Shown: positions 36,718-46,022 of the stretch, piece after piece
Numbering within the stretch: the stretch's first letter is position 1
How the letters are laid out: the number at the start of each line of letters is the position of its first letter
Origin: Methanolobus profundi
GTDB lineage: Archaea; Halobacteriota; Methanosarcinia; Methanosarcinales; Methanosarcinaceae
NCBI RefSeq assembly: GCF_900114835.1
Contig: NZ_FOUJ01000003.1
Span: forward strand, 248,001 to 312,000
Length of the DNA stretch: 64,000 nt
Direction: 5' to 3'
Notes under the pieces: generated by a model
Database searches by the model: none
Told to the model about the DNA's origin: nothing
What the model saw: only the letters and a program-made list of their open reading frames with translations
Position numbers and translations under genes: made by a program

Positions 36718-37329
36718 ATGTTCGAACTGCTGGAAATGCTGACAATCGGTTTTATCCTGGGATTGACAGGGGCACTTGTACCAGGACCTATGCTTTTTGT
36801 GACCATAGACACATCCCTGAAAAGAGGATGGAAAGCAGGACCCGAGATATTTGTCGGTCATGCCATAATAGAATTCATGGTATGCGTATTGATAATCTAT
36901 GGTATTACAGCAGTCAGTGACAGCACGGTTATGGCGATATCAATACTGGGCGGAGCCACCCTTGTGATATTTGGCCTCATGACCATGAAAAGCGCAAAAG
37001 GTGCAGCAGACTCAATGCATGAACACAACAAAAGCACCTCTAAACCTGTACTTTCAGGAATCCTTACTTCAGCATCAAATCCTTATTTCTGGATATGGTG
37101 GCTGGCAGCCGGGAGTGCACTTGTGTTGCGTGGACTGGAGATCGGTCTGATCGCAGCAGTGATGTTCATGGCAGGACACTGGCTTGCAGACCTGGGATAT
37201 TTTACTGTTGTGTCTGCATCGTTCAGTAAAGGAAAGAAGCTCATGTCCCCAAAGGTTTATGAAAGGGTACTGCTCTTTTGTGGTCTGTTCCTTGTCCTGT
37301 TCGGGTCATGGTTTATCGTAGGTATGTAG
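36718..37329 (+). CDS. LysE/RhtB family exporter
   Basis: A 203-residue membrane protein with about six helices. The LysE signature GFILGLTGALVPGPMLFVTI is at the N-terminus, followed by GHAIIEFMVCVLIIYGI and ILTSASNPYFWIWWL. The family exports amino acids or other small solutes. The stop is 2 bases before trm5, implying a two-gene unit. The substrate is unknown. Confidence 0.88.
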   Translation: MFELLEMLTIGFILGLTGALVPGPMLFVTIDTSLKRGWKAGPEIFVGHAIIEFMVCVLIIYGITAVSDSTVMAISILGGATLVIFGLMTMKSAKGAADSMHEHNKSTSKPVLSGILTSASNPYFWIWWLAAGSALVLRGLEIGLIAAVMFMAGHWLADLGYFTVVSASFSKGKKLMSPKVYERVLLFCGLFLVLFGSWFIVGM

Positions 37330-37331
37330 AC

Positions 37332-38333
37332 ATGAATAGAAATTGCATCAAAGTCCTGAAGAAAAAAGGTGAGCCAATACGCAGATCACTACTGGAAATG
37401 GACCTGCTGGACAATTCCGCACGCATTATATCAGAAGGTGATCACCTCCTGCTTCCACTTACACGAAAGCCTGAAGAGGTAGAACTAAAGGAACTTCCCG
37501 GTGACTTTGAGCTTGGCGAACATGAGTTCGAGGAACAGAAAGGACAACTGAAACTTGATGATCTCCTGGAAGTCGTACCACATTTTGAGATCGTCGGAGA
37601 TATAGCACTTATCGAAGATGATGTAGCCGAACCTGAGAAAGTGGCCGATGCCATCATGACGGTAAAAAAGAACGTAAAAACGGTCCTTGCAGCCATGAGT
37701 CCTGTAGAAGGAGAATTCAGGACACGCAGATTCAGGACTGTTGCAGGAGAGGACAGGACATCGACGATCCACAGAGAATATGGATCCCGATTCTATATTG
37801 ATCTTGAAAGAGCCTATTTCACGCCTCGTCTTGCAACAGAAAGAGCAAGGATCCTGACGCAGATAGAAGAAGGCCAGACCGTTGTGGATATGTTCGCAGG
37901 TGTTGGTCCATACAGCATAATGATAGCAAGGAAAAGTCCTGAGATCCAGGTCATTGCAATTGATAAGAACCCGGATGCTGTTGAATTCCTCCACCGTAAT
38001 GTCGAGCTAAATTCCACAAGCAATGTGGAAGCCATAGAAGGCGATGCCAATATTGAGGCTGAGAGATTTGCCTCGGTGGCTGATCATGTGATAATGAACT
38101 TACCACATAATGCGAACGAGTTCCTTGATGCAGCCGTGAAGCTCTGCGCTCCGAATGCGATCATCCACTATTATGATATTACACCGGAAGACGACCTTTT
38201 CGAAAGTTCCCTGAAGCTCATCGATGAAGCTGCAGAAAGAGCAGGGAGAACTACTGAGCTTGTAGAGACAAGAGTAGTTCGTTCATATGCTCCGCACCAG
38301 TTCAATGTCTGCATTGAAATGAGAGTTCTTTGA
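37332..38333 (+). CDS. trm5: tRNA (guanine37-N1)-methyltransferase Trm5
   Basis: A 333-residue aTrm5 making m1G37 with SAM, which prevents +1 frameshifting on tRNAs such as tRNA-Pro. The D2 region is FYIDLERAYFTPRLATERAR, the SAM motif VVDMFAGVGPYSIMIA, and the NLPH catalytic motif is in VIMNLPHNANEFLDA. A longer frame from 37278 would overlap the lysE-like gene. The ATG at 37332 with AGGT upstream matches the family start (MNRNCIKVLKKKGEP). Confidence 0.95.
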   Translation: MNRNCIKVLKKKGEPIRRSLLEMDLLDNSARIISEGDHLLLPLTRKPEEVELKELPGDFELGEHEFEEQKGQLKLDDLLEVVPHFEIVGDIALIEDDVAEPEKVADAIMTVKKNVKTVLAAMSPVEGEFRTRRFRTVAGEDRTSTIHREYGSRFYIDLERAYFTPRLATERARILTQIEEGQTVVDMFAGVGPYSIMIARKSPEIQVIAIDKNPDAVEFLHRNVELNSTSNVEAIEGDANIEAERFASVADHVIMNLPHNANEFLDAAVKLCAPNAIIHYYDITPEDDLFESSLKLIDEAAERAGRTTELVETRVVRSYAPHQFNVCIEMRVL

Positions 38334-38340
38334 ACTGGAA

Positions 38341-38519
38341 ATTCCATACTGATAAAAAATAATCTGTGGAAATACTCCGGTAAATTTTCTTTTTAGAACT
38401 CCTGTATTAGTTACATAAATGCAATAATCTAAGGAATGATCTTCTGTACACATCATAGAAACAAAGATGAAAGTGAACAAAGTTTGTGTCACTCGCATCA
38501 ATGGGATCTCTACGGTGCC
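38341..38519. repeat. IS-like repeat, copy B (left end missing)
   Basis: Aligns over about 180 bases with 32045-32282, with a gap of about 55 bases where copy A carries its GC-rich hairpin. Shared blocks include ATCTTCTGT and GTGTCACTC/CTGTCACTC. Its right end, TGGGATCTCTACGGTGCC (38502-38519), is the reverse complement of copy A's left end at 16 of 18 positions. The left arm is absent, the similarity beginning just after the trm5 stop. The remaining 38520-38972 is AT-rich with no convincing gene. A 63-codon frame from 38467 with one hydrophobic helix exists but starts inside the repeat. Confidence 0.5.
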
Positions 38520-38972
38520 CAAAATATTAAGATCATTAAAAATATTTGTGCTGTTCTTTGTTCTTTCATGTATAATATATATGGACACTATTCATGATCA
38601 ACAGACAGGAGGCTCAAACCCCACAGTTCATGCTATTCCCGAGAACAAAAACAATTAACACTGCTATAATTAGCAACAAATTAAAAATAACTTTATGAAT
38701 TTAGCTTTTTTATTTGAATAATCTACTGTCATATTGTTTCAGATATAATATATTCTTATGAAGAGCTTGTTAGTCACTTCTAAAAAATCAATAGGTTAAG
38801 ACGTATATTAGCAAATAGATATATAGCACCACAGATGATAGAATAATTGTAATTATATATAATGTGGAATTGATCCAATGCTATTACTAAAGAGCAACAG
38901 TTGATTAGTTGATATTACATAAAAATATTGACTTGATCTTGAGCTAATGAACCGCCATAGGAAAGAGCAATA

Positions 38973-41900
38973 ATGAATGAAAACGGATGCGAACCGGCAG
39001 ATGATAAAATAAGCAGCGATCCTGCCGGATACAGGACATTATTTGAAAACAATCATGCAGCTATGCTATTGATAGACCCGCTCAGCCAGGATATCGTGGA
39101 TGCAAATAATGCCGCCTGTAACTTTTATGGATGGAGCCGTGAAGAGATCACCTGCAGAAGAATATCTGACATAAGCACTCTGCCTGAGCAGGATATAATA
39201 GCTAATATCGAAAAAGCAAATAATGTTTGTCAGAGCCACTTTTTCTCCGAACATCAGCTTGCAGATGGTTCGAAGCGCAATGTTGAGGTCCATAGCATTC
39301 CCTTAATTGTTGAAGAAAAAGAACTTTTCTGTTGCACCATCACTGAGCGAAAAAATGCAGAAAGCAAATTACGCGAGAACGAGGAAATACTGAGACTGTT
39401 CATTGAGCATGCGCCGGTATCATTAGCGATGTTAGATAGGGATATGCGACATGTTGCCACCAGCCGTCACTGGATGAATGCCTTTTCCCTTGGTGACATG
39501 GACATAACAGGAATGAGCCATTATGAACTAATACCTCTGACTGACAACGAATATTATAAAGCAATTCATCAACGTGCCCTGAAAGGAGAGATCATTCGCA
39601 AAGAAGAAGATTGCATAAAGTTACCGGATGGGACACTACACTGGAGCCGCTGGGAAGTAAGACCATGGAAAACTGCCGATGGCACCATTGGCGGAATAAT
39701 TATTTTCACGGAAGATATCACGGAAAGAAAGAATGCTGAAGAAAAACTGAAATATTCGATGTCACTTCTCAACGCATCCCTGGAATCAACTGCAGAAGGT
39801 ATCCTAATTGTGGACAGGGAACAAAAGATCACCAAATGGAACAGTAAATTTGCCGAAATGTGGCAAATTACGGAAGAAATACTTTCTTCGCACGAGGATT
39901 CCAATGCAGTAAACAGCATTCTATCTCAGCTATCTAATCCTGATGAGTTTGTAGCTAGAGTAAAGCAAATATATGCAAGGCAAGAGGAAGCCAGTTTTGA
40001 TAATATCGAGTTTGCAGACGGACGTATCTTTGAACGTTACTCTCTGCCTCAAAAAGTCGGCGAGGATATAGTTGGTCGCGTATGGTCTTTCCGTGACATC
40101 ACCGAACATAAAAATGCTGAGAACAAGCTCCGGGAAAGCGAAGCACTTCTCCGTGAAGTCGGAAAGATAGCAAAGATCGGAGGATGGGAACTAGAGGTGG
40201 AATCAAGCAAGGCTTCATGGACACCCGAAGTTGCAAGGCTCCATGAAACAGATGTAGTAGATGACCTTGAAAGCGGACTAGATCGTTTCCCTCCGGGCTC
40301 AAGGGAAATCCTTGAAAAAGCAGTTAATGATGCTATTGAAAAAAGAGAACCATATGACCTGGAACTTGAATTTGTCTCTGAAAAAGGCACCCATAAATGG
40401 ATCAGAACGATAGGGCATCCGCTAATAAAGAATGATAAAGTTGTAAAGTTATACGGCACGTTGCAGGACATAACAGAGCAGAAAAAGTCAGAAGAAACTC
40501 TGCGTGAGAAGACAGAAGAACTTGAGGCTTATTTCACATCCAGTCTGGACCTTCTATGCATTGCCAACACCAAAGGGGAGTTCATCCGCCTCAATCCTGT
40601 GTGGGAAAAGGTACTTGGATATTCTATTGATGAGCTTGAAGGACATGCTTTCCTGGACTTCGTACATCCTGAAGACCTGGGAGCTACTACAGCTATTATC
40701 ACTGAACTGGCAAATCAAAGGCAAATCGTTAATTTTCAGAATCGCTATCGTGCCAACGATGGTTCTTACCGCTGGATAGAATGGAATTCCATGCCAAGAG
40801 GAGAGATGATATATGCGGCAGCCAGGGATATCACCGAACGTAAGCTGACAGAGGAAAAACTTCAGGAATATGCAGATCAACTGAAAACAAAAAATATTGA
40901 GCTCGATAAAGCCCTGATAAGAGCGGAAGGAGCCACAAAAGCAAAAAGCGAGTTCCTTGCCAATATGTCCCATGAGATACGCACGCCGATGAACGGTGTG
41001 ATAGGAATGACGAACCTGCTTCTTACCACATGGCTGAGTGAAGAGCAGAAACAATATGCAGATACTATTAAGAAAAGCGGAGAATCTTTGCTTGGACTCA
41101 TCAATGACATACTTGATATTTCTAAGATAGAGGCAGGTAAGCTGGATATGGAGGAACTGGATATCGATCTGAAAGATATCCTGAAGGAACTGGAATTCCT
41201 GTTGTCTGTAAAAGCCCACGATAAAGGACTGAAACTTACTTGCACGACGGAAACGGATGTACCTGCATATATCAAAACGGATCCCTTCCGGCTGAAACAA
41301 ATACTGCTAAATCTTGGATCAAATGCTGTAAAGTTCACCGATAAAGGTGAAGTGGTAATCCATGTAAGCCTTGTATCTGAAATAGATCCAAATGTTACAT
41401 TGCGTTTCTCGGTAAAGGATACTGGCATTGGGATCCCTGATGACAAGATAGATTTGCTCTTTAACAAGTTCACTCAGGCTGACGCTTCAACAACACGGAA
41501 TTACGGAGGCACAGGACTTGGGCTTGCAATATCCAGGCAACTTGTGGATATGATGGGGGGAGAGATAGGTGTTGATAGTCAGGAAGGAAAAGGATCGGAA
41601 TTCTGGTTCACTATCAGCGTTGAAAAGCACTTTAAAAACACAGGCTCAAACGCAACAGAACAAAAAATATACGATGTCACTGATCAGGAAGGCATTAAAA
41701 GATACAATACCGATCTTAGAATTCTAGTGGTTGAGGATAATATTGTTAATCAAAATGTGGCAAAAAGCATCTTGAGAAAATTGGGTATTAGTGCAGACAT
41801 TGCAAATAACGGTGTTGAAGCATTAAAGACTCTTGAAGAGAACACATATGCTCTTGTTTTGATGGATGTACAAATGCCCGAAATGGACGGATTTGAAACT

Positions 41901-42485
41901 ACCCGACAGATCCGTAACCTGCAGTCAGCAGTTCTTGATCATCATGTTCCTATCATTGCTATGACGGCGTATGCAATGAAAGGAGACAAAGAACGTTGCT
42001 ATGAAGCAGGAATGGACGACTATATATCAAAACCAATTGAATTCCAGCCACTTATCAGAGTGCTAAATAAATGGTCAACGGTGCTAGAAGAAGTACCCAT
42101 AAATGATGTGCCTTCAGAAAACAAGGATAGACAGCAGGAGCTACCAATATTCGATAGCCAGTCCTTTATGGAAAGAATGATGGATGATATGGATATTGCC
42201 AGGAAGATAATTGATATTTTCCTGAAAAGCACACCAAACCTGATAGATGATCTAAAGGATGCTATTGATAAAGGAGATATAAGTAGCATAAACAGTAATG
42301 CACATTCACTGAAGAGTTCTTGCGCAAACCTCAGTGGAATTATTTTGAGTAACTTAGCCGGAGAGATCGAGGTAGCAACCATGTCGGAAAAAATCGGGAC
42401 TATCCGGAAGATCATACCAGAAATAGAAAAGGAGTTTGAATTACTGGCAATTGAATTAAAGAAATTCAAAATAGAGCAACGATAG
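38973..42485 (+). CDS. hybrid PAS histidine kinase with receiver and Hpt
   Basis: A 1170-residue soluble hybrid kinase. Five PAS regions: about 15-130 (LFENNHAAMLLID), 140-255 (FIEHAPVSLAMLD), 265-380, 390-505 (IGGWELEVES) and 515-630 ([12 protein letters not shown]). A coiled linker precedes HisKA with [12 protein letters not shown] (His667), then HATPase_c ([27 protein letters not shown]). A receiver domain has LMDVQMPEMDG (Asp965), and the C-terminal Hpt has AHSLKSSCANL (His1111). His-Asp-His relays of this kind pass phosphate to a separate regulator, which is not encoded nearby. It shares whole PAS modules with the giant kinase at 48.5-56.1 kb, so the two are paralogues. Confidence 0.95.
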   Translation: MNENGCEPADDKISSDPAGYRTLFENNHAAMLLIDPLSQDIVDANNAACNFYGWSREEITCRRISDISTLPEQDIIANIEKANNVCQSHFFSEHQLADGSKRNVEVHSIPLIVEEKELFCCTITERKNAESKLRENEEILRLFIEHAPVSLAMLDRDMRHVATSRHWMNAFSLGDMDITGMSHYELIPLTDNEYYKAIHQRALKGEIIRKEEDCIKLPDGTLHWSRWEVRPWKTADGTIGGIIIFTEDITERKNAEEKLKYSMSLLNASLESTAEGILIVDREQKITKWNSKFAEMWQITEEILSSHEDSNAVNSILSQLSNPDEFVARVKQIYARQEEASFDNIEFADGRIFERYSLPQKVGEDIVGRVWSFRDITEHKNAENKLRESEALLREVGKIAKIGGWELEVESSKASWTPEVARLHETDVVDDLESGLDRFPPGSREILEKAVNDAIEKREPYDLELEFVSEKGTHKWIRTIGHPLIKNDKVVKLYGTLQDITEQKKSEETLREKTEELEAYFTSSLDLLCIANTKGEFIRLNPVWEKVLGYSIDELEGHAFLDFVHPEDLGATTAIITELANQRQIVNFQNRYRANDGSYRWIEWNSMPRGEMIYAAARDITERKLTEEKLQEYADQLKTKNIELDKALIRAEGATKAKSEFLANMSHEIRTPMNGVIGMTNLLLTTWLSEEQKQYADTIKKSGESLLGLINDILDISKIEAGKLDMEELDIDLKDILKELEFLLSVKAHDKGLKLTCTTETDVPAYIKTDPFRLKQILLNLGSNAVKFTDKGEVVIHVSLVSEIDPNVTLRFSVKDTGIGIPDDKIDLLFNKFTQADASTTRNYGGTGLGLAISRQLVDMMGGEIGVDSQEGKGSEFWFTISVEKHFKNTGSNATEQKIYDVTDQEGIKRYNTDLRILVVEDNIVNQNVAKSILRKLGISADIANNGVEALKTLEENTYALVLMDVQMPEMDGFETTRQIRNLQSAVLDHHVPIIAMTAYAMKGDKERCYEAGMDDYISKPIEFQPLIRVLNKWSTVLEEVPINDVPSENKDRQQELPIFDSQSFMERMMDDMDIARKIIDIFLKSTPNLIDDLKDAIDKGDISSINSNAHSLKSSCANLSGIILSNLAGEIEVATMSEKIGTIRKIIPEIEKEFELLAIELKKFKIEQR

Positions 42486-42574
42486 TTGATCAGGTCGCTT
42501 CTTTTTGATAGAGCTTATTGCAAATAAGCGAAATCATTAAATCATTATATAGAGTTATAGTGTCGTTCACATTT

Positions 42575-42646
42575 GCCTCTGTGGCTTAGCGGTATAGCGG
42601 CTGATTCGTAATCAGCAGGCCGAGGGTTCGAATCTCTCCAGGGGCT
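42575..42646 (+). tRNA. tRNA-Thr (CGT)
   Basis: A 72-base cloverleaf. The acceptor stem is GCCTCTG/CAGGGGC with one G-T pair. The anticodon stem GCTGA/TCAGC encloses TTCGTAA (anticodon CGT, reads ACG). The T-arm GAGGG-TTCGAAT-CTCTC is canonical, and the discriminator base is T. CCA is not encoded. The AT-rich accessory island starts about 340 bases downstream, so the 3' end is a candidate integration site. No second copy of the tRNA 3' end was found in the window. Confidence 0.95.
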
Positions 42647-42652
42647 TGAAAT

Positions 42653-42673
42653 CACGGGGTTAAAAGCCCTGTG
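42653..42673 (+). terminator. hairpin after tRNA-Thr
   Basis: CACGGGG/GCCCTGTG-type stem of 7 pairs (one G-T) with loop TTAAAAG, 6 bases beyond the tRNA, followed by AT-rich sequence. It is a plausible 3'-end structure. The rest of the spacer to 42990 shows no gene. Confidence 0.4.
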
Positions 42674-42990
42674 TACTTTATATTCTAAAAGAAAAGCTAA
42701 TTATTATAATCAAATTAATTTATTTTTTAGTATTGGGTTGTAATCACCCGATGGTTAAAAATCAAGACTAAGAGGGCTTATAGTATAGATAAATTATATG
42801 AATGCTCTGGCAAACACTATCAATTTTATTTCAGCGCAATACATTGCAAAGATATTACCATCAATTTTATGAAGAAGTGCACAGGTACAATTCCTACCCA
42901 AGGCTCTTTAATCTAACACAAAATCATCTTCACCAATTAATTATTATTAAATCGATATTATTTTATAGAATGTGACCGATCGTGTGCTAT

Positions 42991-43440
42991 ATGTCTAAAT
43001 CATCTGCAAAAACAAAAAAATCTAGGGAGAATTCAATTGTCGCCCTTATTCTTATGCTACTTTTATTAGTCCTTTCAATAAGCATCCCTGCGCTTTTCGG
43101 TGCTCCTTTCCTTATTGGTTTGGAATTAGGTTCAACTGCATTATTTATGTTTGTTATTTTGCATCTCCTCGTACTAGGATTTAAAATATTAGTACAGAAA
43201 AACATAATTGATTTTTCCTGCCAATATAATGAAGGAATAGTTAACGGAATTGAGCTCTATTTTGTTTCTATGATTTTTGTAGGAATTATAGTCTCTTATT
43301 TAATTCCAGAGACGTATTATTTTTCCAATCAAAATTTAAATAATATATATATATTTCTGAAACAGAACTCAGTTATATTCGTAATTATAGGAGTTTTACT
43401 AGGTTTCATTAGTCGTGTTGAGAATATACTAATAAAGTAG
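42991..43440 (+). CDS. four-helix membrane protein, unknown
   Basis: A 149-residue protein with four predicted helices (about residues 18-40, 42-65, 83-105 and 125-145) and a Lys/Ser-rich N-terminus (MSKSSAKTKKSREN). A GTG three codons upstream is an alternative start. The coding sequence is clearly more AT-rich than the core genes of the window. I do not recognise a family. First gene of the accessory island. Confidence 0.55.
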   Translation: MSKSSAKTKKSRENSIVALILMLLLLVLSISIPALFGAPFLIGLELGSTALFMFVILHLLVLGFKILVQKNIIDFSCQYNEGIVNGIELYFVSMIFVGIIVSYLIPETYYFSNQNLNNIYIFLKQNSVIFVIIGVLLGFISRVENILIK

Positions 43441-43630
43441 CATGGAACATAATGAATACCGGAATTGATTTGCTTTTAGGTATAATTCAAACTGGTATCA
43501 TATTTGAATTTAGAAAATATGGTATTGAATACACTCCAAATGATTAAACAAGAAAATCATAATCAGAACTGGGAGTTGAAAAATATCCTTAGATAAATTG
43601 AGGAATACTTCAAAAAAGGAGAAATGGAAA

Positions 43631-43879
43631 TTAGCAGGAACTTCCATCTTTCAGATATTCAAGTATAGAAGGCAGCTTAACACTCAGCACTTCCAAATCA
43701 GAGCCAAAGAGAGTGAAATTCTCCCATTTGTTCATTTTCTTGTTGAACTTGGAGAACTGGAGCCATTTCACAGTTGAACCATCATCTTTCTTCTTTTCTG
43801 AGATTGTAACTGCTGTGTTTGCCAGGTGTATCTTTTCACCTATCTGTCTAATTCCATATTCATTATATTCATCTGACAT
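43631..43879 (-). CDS. small soluble protein, possibly nucleic-acid binding
   Basis: An 82-residue protein: a short N-terminus, then a beta-rich core (AVTISEKKKDDGSTVKWLQF, NKKMNKWENFTLF) and a C-terminal helix (VKLPSILEYLK). The strand-loop-strand plus helix order recalls PC4/PUR-type single-strand DNA binding proteins, but the similarity is only a pattern. The ATG is preceded by GAGGTTTTAAAGA in its own leader, which supports translation. It is the one gene of the island's left part on the minus strand. Confidence 0.5.
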   Translation of the reverse strand: MSDEYNEYGIRQIGEKIHLANTAVTISEKKKDDGSTVKWLQFSKFNKKMNKWENFTLFGSDLEVLSVKLPSILEYLKDGSSC

Positions 43880-44017
43880 TCTTTAAAACCTCAATTAGAA
43901 ATTGAAATATAAATACAAGAACCTTGATAATTTCACTAAAAAGAGGGCGCATTAGTAAAATGAAAACAGTACTGTTTTTGCGCAGAGATAAATCTAGTAC
44001 CAAATTCAACCTGTTTT

Positions 44018-44333
44018 TAGTGAGGAAATGATGTTCCTCACTAGCTCCCCGCAGTGTTCGTCACATCATTTTTAGAGGGGGAGTTTGATATTTGACGGAC
44101 AGAATTACTTTGTAAATCTGCCCTTTTAAAAAGGTTGGTGCGTCAATGCGCCCTTTGGTTGCATTCACGCAGGGTATTTGGTTACTTGCAAAATACACTA
44201 CAGTTTGCAGGACTTGCAGTCCTGCGCAGACTTCCACTCTCGGGGAGCAGAGTTTGCCGGCTCCCCTTCGTTCCAGTCTTGCTTTTGTTACAGGATTTTA
44301 GGTGATGGGCTATTTAGGAATATGCTGCGCATA
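44018..44333. ncRNA. structured non-coding segment 1 of the island
   Basis: A gene-free, comparatively GC-rich stretch with at least six stems. TAGTGAGGAA/TTCCTCACTA is a perfect 10 bp (44018-44043). A three-way junction is closed by TTGACG/CGTCAA (44092-97/44141-46) and holds CAGA-TTAC/GTAA-TCTG and CCTTT/AAAGG. GCAGGACT/AGTCCTGC is 8 bp (44207-44225). GGGGAGC/GCTCCCC is 7 bp (44242-44266). TATGC/GCATA lies at 44321-44333. CGGGGAGC (44241-48) can also pair perfectly with GCTCCCCG at 44044-44051, giving two exclusive folds. The strand is not determined. It could be an RNA or a plasmid-type single-strand origin. Confidence 0.45.
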
Positions 44334-44419
44334 CTGTAGGATTCATCGAACTCTTCCTTACTGAATTTAATTATTTGATAAACCTCTCTTAGAAAGGATA
44401 ATAAAATCAATAAATTATT

Positions 44420-45097
44420 ATGAGAGTATGTCTTTTTGATACTATGTTTTCTGATGAGATTCAAAAATTAAAGGATGTTTTATTGAATCATAACGACCAC
44501 TATGAACAATTTCAAAAAAGCCTTCGTGAATCTCAACCAATTGCATTTTTCATTACTGCATCCTTGGTGATAGCTACTTTTTTAGGAAAAGAATCAACTG
44601 GACAACAATATACACTGATTGCAAGCATTGCATTTTTTTTCGCATACTTGGGGTTGCATGCATACAACATTACAAAAGATTATCCATTCTTCTATTGGTC
44701 AGTTTCTTTGGTAGTAGTAGGTATTATCTTACTGTATGCTTCATTTACAAATGTCTATTCAATTATTATTTCAAGTGACGATTATTTTAAGAAAACGCTT
44801 GCAGCTAGTATTTTTACTTCAGCACTGTATGTAATGACATGGTCTAATCTCAAAAACTGTGAGGATAAAAAATCAAAAAAATATAAAGCTAGCGAACACT
44901 TTTTATGGACATCAGTTTTGCTAATTCTAATTGCATTTCCATTATCATATATATGTAAGATGAATGATTATTTCTTATTATTTCATACTTTTCTGATTTT
45001 AATTTCCCTTTTGCTAGGATTTGCAGGTTTCTATATCGCGATTTTTCTTGATAAAAATCTAATAATGGCTAAAAACCATGATCGAAGCCGACTTTAA
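44420..45097 (+). CDS. multi-pass membrane protein, unknown
   Basis: A 225-residue protein with a short soluble N-terminus (EIQKLKDVLLNHNDHYEQFQ, possibly coiled) and about six helices in pairs from residue 40 to the end. The AT-rich codon use is unlike its core neighbours. It follows the structured segment directly, so that segment may be its leader. Not recognised; no catalytic motif is seen. Confidence 0.55.
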   Translation: MRVCLFDTMFSDEIQKLKDVLLNHNDHYEQFQKSLRESQPIAFFITASLVIATFLGKESTGQQYTLIASIAFFFAYLGLHAYNITKDYPFFYWSVSLVVVGIILLYASFTNVYSIIISSDDYFKKTLAASIFTSALYVMTWSNLKNCEDKKSKKYKASEHFLWTSVLLILIAFPLSYICKMNDYFLLFHTFLILISLLLGFAGFYIAIFLDKNLIMAKNHDRSRL

Positions 45098-45144
45098 GAA
45101 TTATTATTCCGTTTTTTGAGTAAGATTTATTACTAAGATTTTGT

Positions 45145-45204
45145 AGCGTTATTTACACCTCATGGGAACGCTATACAAGGCCAGAGGGGCAACCCCCTCT
45201 GGCC
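45145..45204. ncRNA. structured non-coding segment 2 of the island
   Basis: AGCGTT (45145-50) pairs with AACGCT (45167-72), followed at once by a perfect 11-bp stem GGCCAGAGGGG/CCCCTCTGGCC (45179-89/45194-204) with loop CAAC. GC-rich sequence continues to about 45240. It lies between two convergent genes, so a bidirectional terminator is possible. The long perfect stem without a flanking T-tract is unusual for archaea. Confidence 0.45.
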
Positions 45205-45311
45205 TCGCTACCACTCAGGTGCCGCCTCACAGACTCGTTAGCTAAGATAAGGGATTGCTTCTATAGGTGAGAATAATCCATCTTCGTTAACTATAAAAGA
45301 ATAACAAACAA

Positions 45312-45890
45312 TTAATTATCAACAAGAGCTTCAAGCTCTTTCTTATAATAATCTATATCTTTAATTAATAGGCTTCTTAAATTCTTGACCTCATTTAAGG
45401 ATACAAGAAACGAGTCTTCATCACATAACTGATCTAAAAAACTAGATATTTCCTTACTGCTTTCATTTCTTGCAAGATATAAATATGTTTCAAGTTCATA
45501 GATATTATGCTTTTTGTCGTTAGTAGAAAATGAATCATCTATGAGAATATGTTCTCCACTTACATCATTTTCACTAAATGATGTAACACGAAGCAAAGGA
45601 TAGTAAAGTTTTTGCAGTCTTTTTTCGATAAATGACCTTTTTTCTGATTTTGTAGTTTGGTTAAGGATGCCGTATGTAAAGAATACATAAATTGCAGTTA
45701 CTACAACAAGAATCAAAGTAAAAGAAGAATTTAACAAACCTAATGTATACTGATTAATTGTGACTGTTTTTGCAATATATATTGCTAAAATATAAGCGAG
45801 AACTAAAAAACCTAATAATAATAAGAATCCCACCATACCTAGGGAATAAATGTAAAAAGAATTTTTTAATAATCTGCGAATATCAATCAT
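45312..45890 (-). CDS. membrane protein with cytoplasmic helical domain, unknown
   Basis: A 192-residue protein with two helices (about residues 14-40 and 50-73), then a soluble, charged helical domain of about 115 residues ending KDIDYYKKELEALVDN. This two-helix-plus-effector layout resembles some membrane proteins of defence or stress systems, but no known domain is recognised. It is AT-rich like the rest of the island. Confidence 0.5.
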   Translation of the reverse strand: MIDIRRLLKNSFYIYSLGMVGFLLLLGFLVLAYILAIYIAKTVTINQYTLGLLNSSFTLILVVVTAIYVFFTYGILNQTTKSEKRSFIEKRLQKLYYPLLRVTSFSENDVSGEHILIDDSFSTNDKKHNIYELETYLYLARNESSKEISSFLDQLCDEDSFLVSLNEVKNLRSLLIKDIDYYKKELEALVDN

Positions 45891-46022
45891 ATATCATGAT
45901 TTTTTCAAATTGTATAATTAGTTTTCTCTGTCAATTAATGTATTTGACAACATCTACCTTCATTTCATTTGAAAATAAATAGTAAAGATATTTTTGAAAA
46001 ATTGCCTGTTAAATCATATTGA

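Noticed and set aside
38467-38658. 63-codon frame with a hydrophobic helix downstream of trm5
   Set aside because: Its first third is the IS-like repeat; the matching peptide start in copy A (32230) stops after 21 codons, so the resemblance comes from DNA homology rather than a conserved protein.
45145-45250. Possible integron attC site (GTTAGCT near a hairpin between AT-rich genes)
   Set aside because: The R' core does not match GTTRRRY, no complementary RYYYAAC partner is placed correctly, the three structured segments share no end sequences, and no integrase is present.
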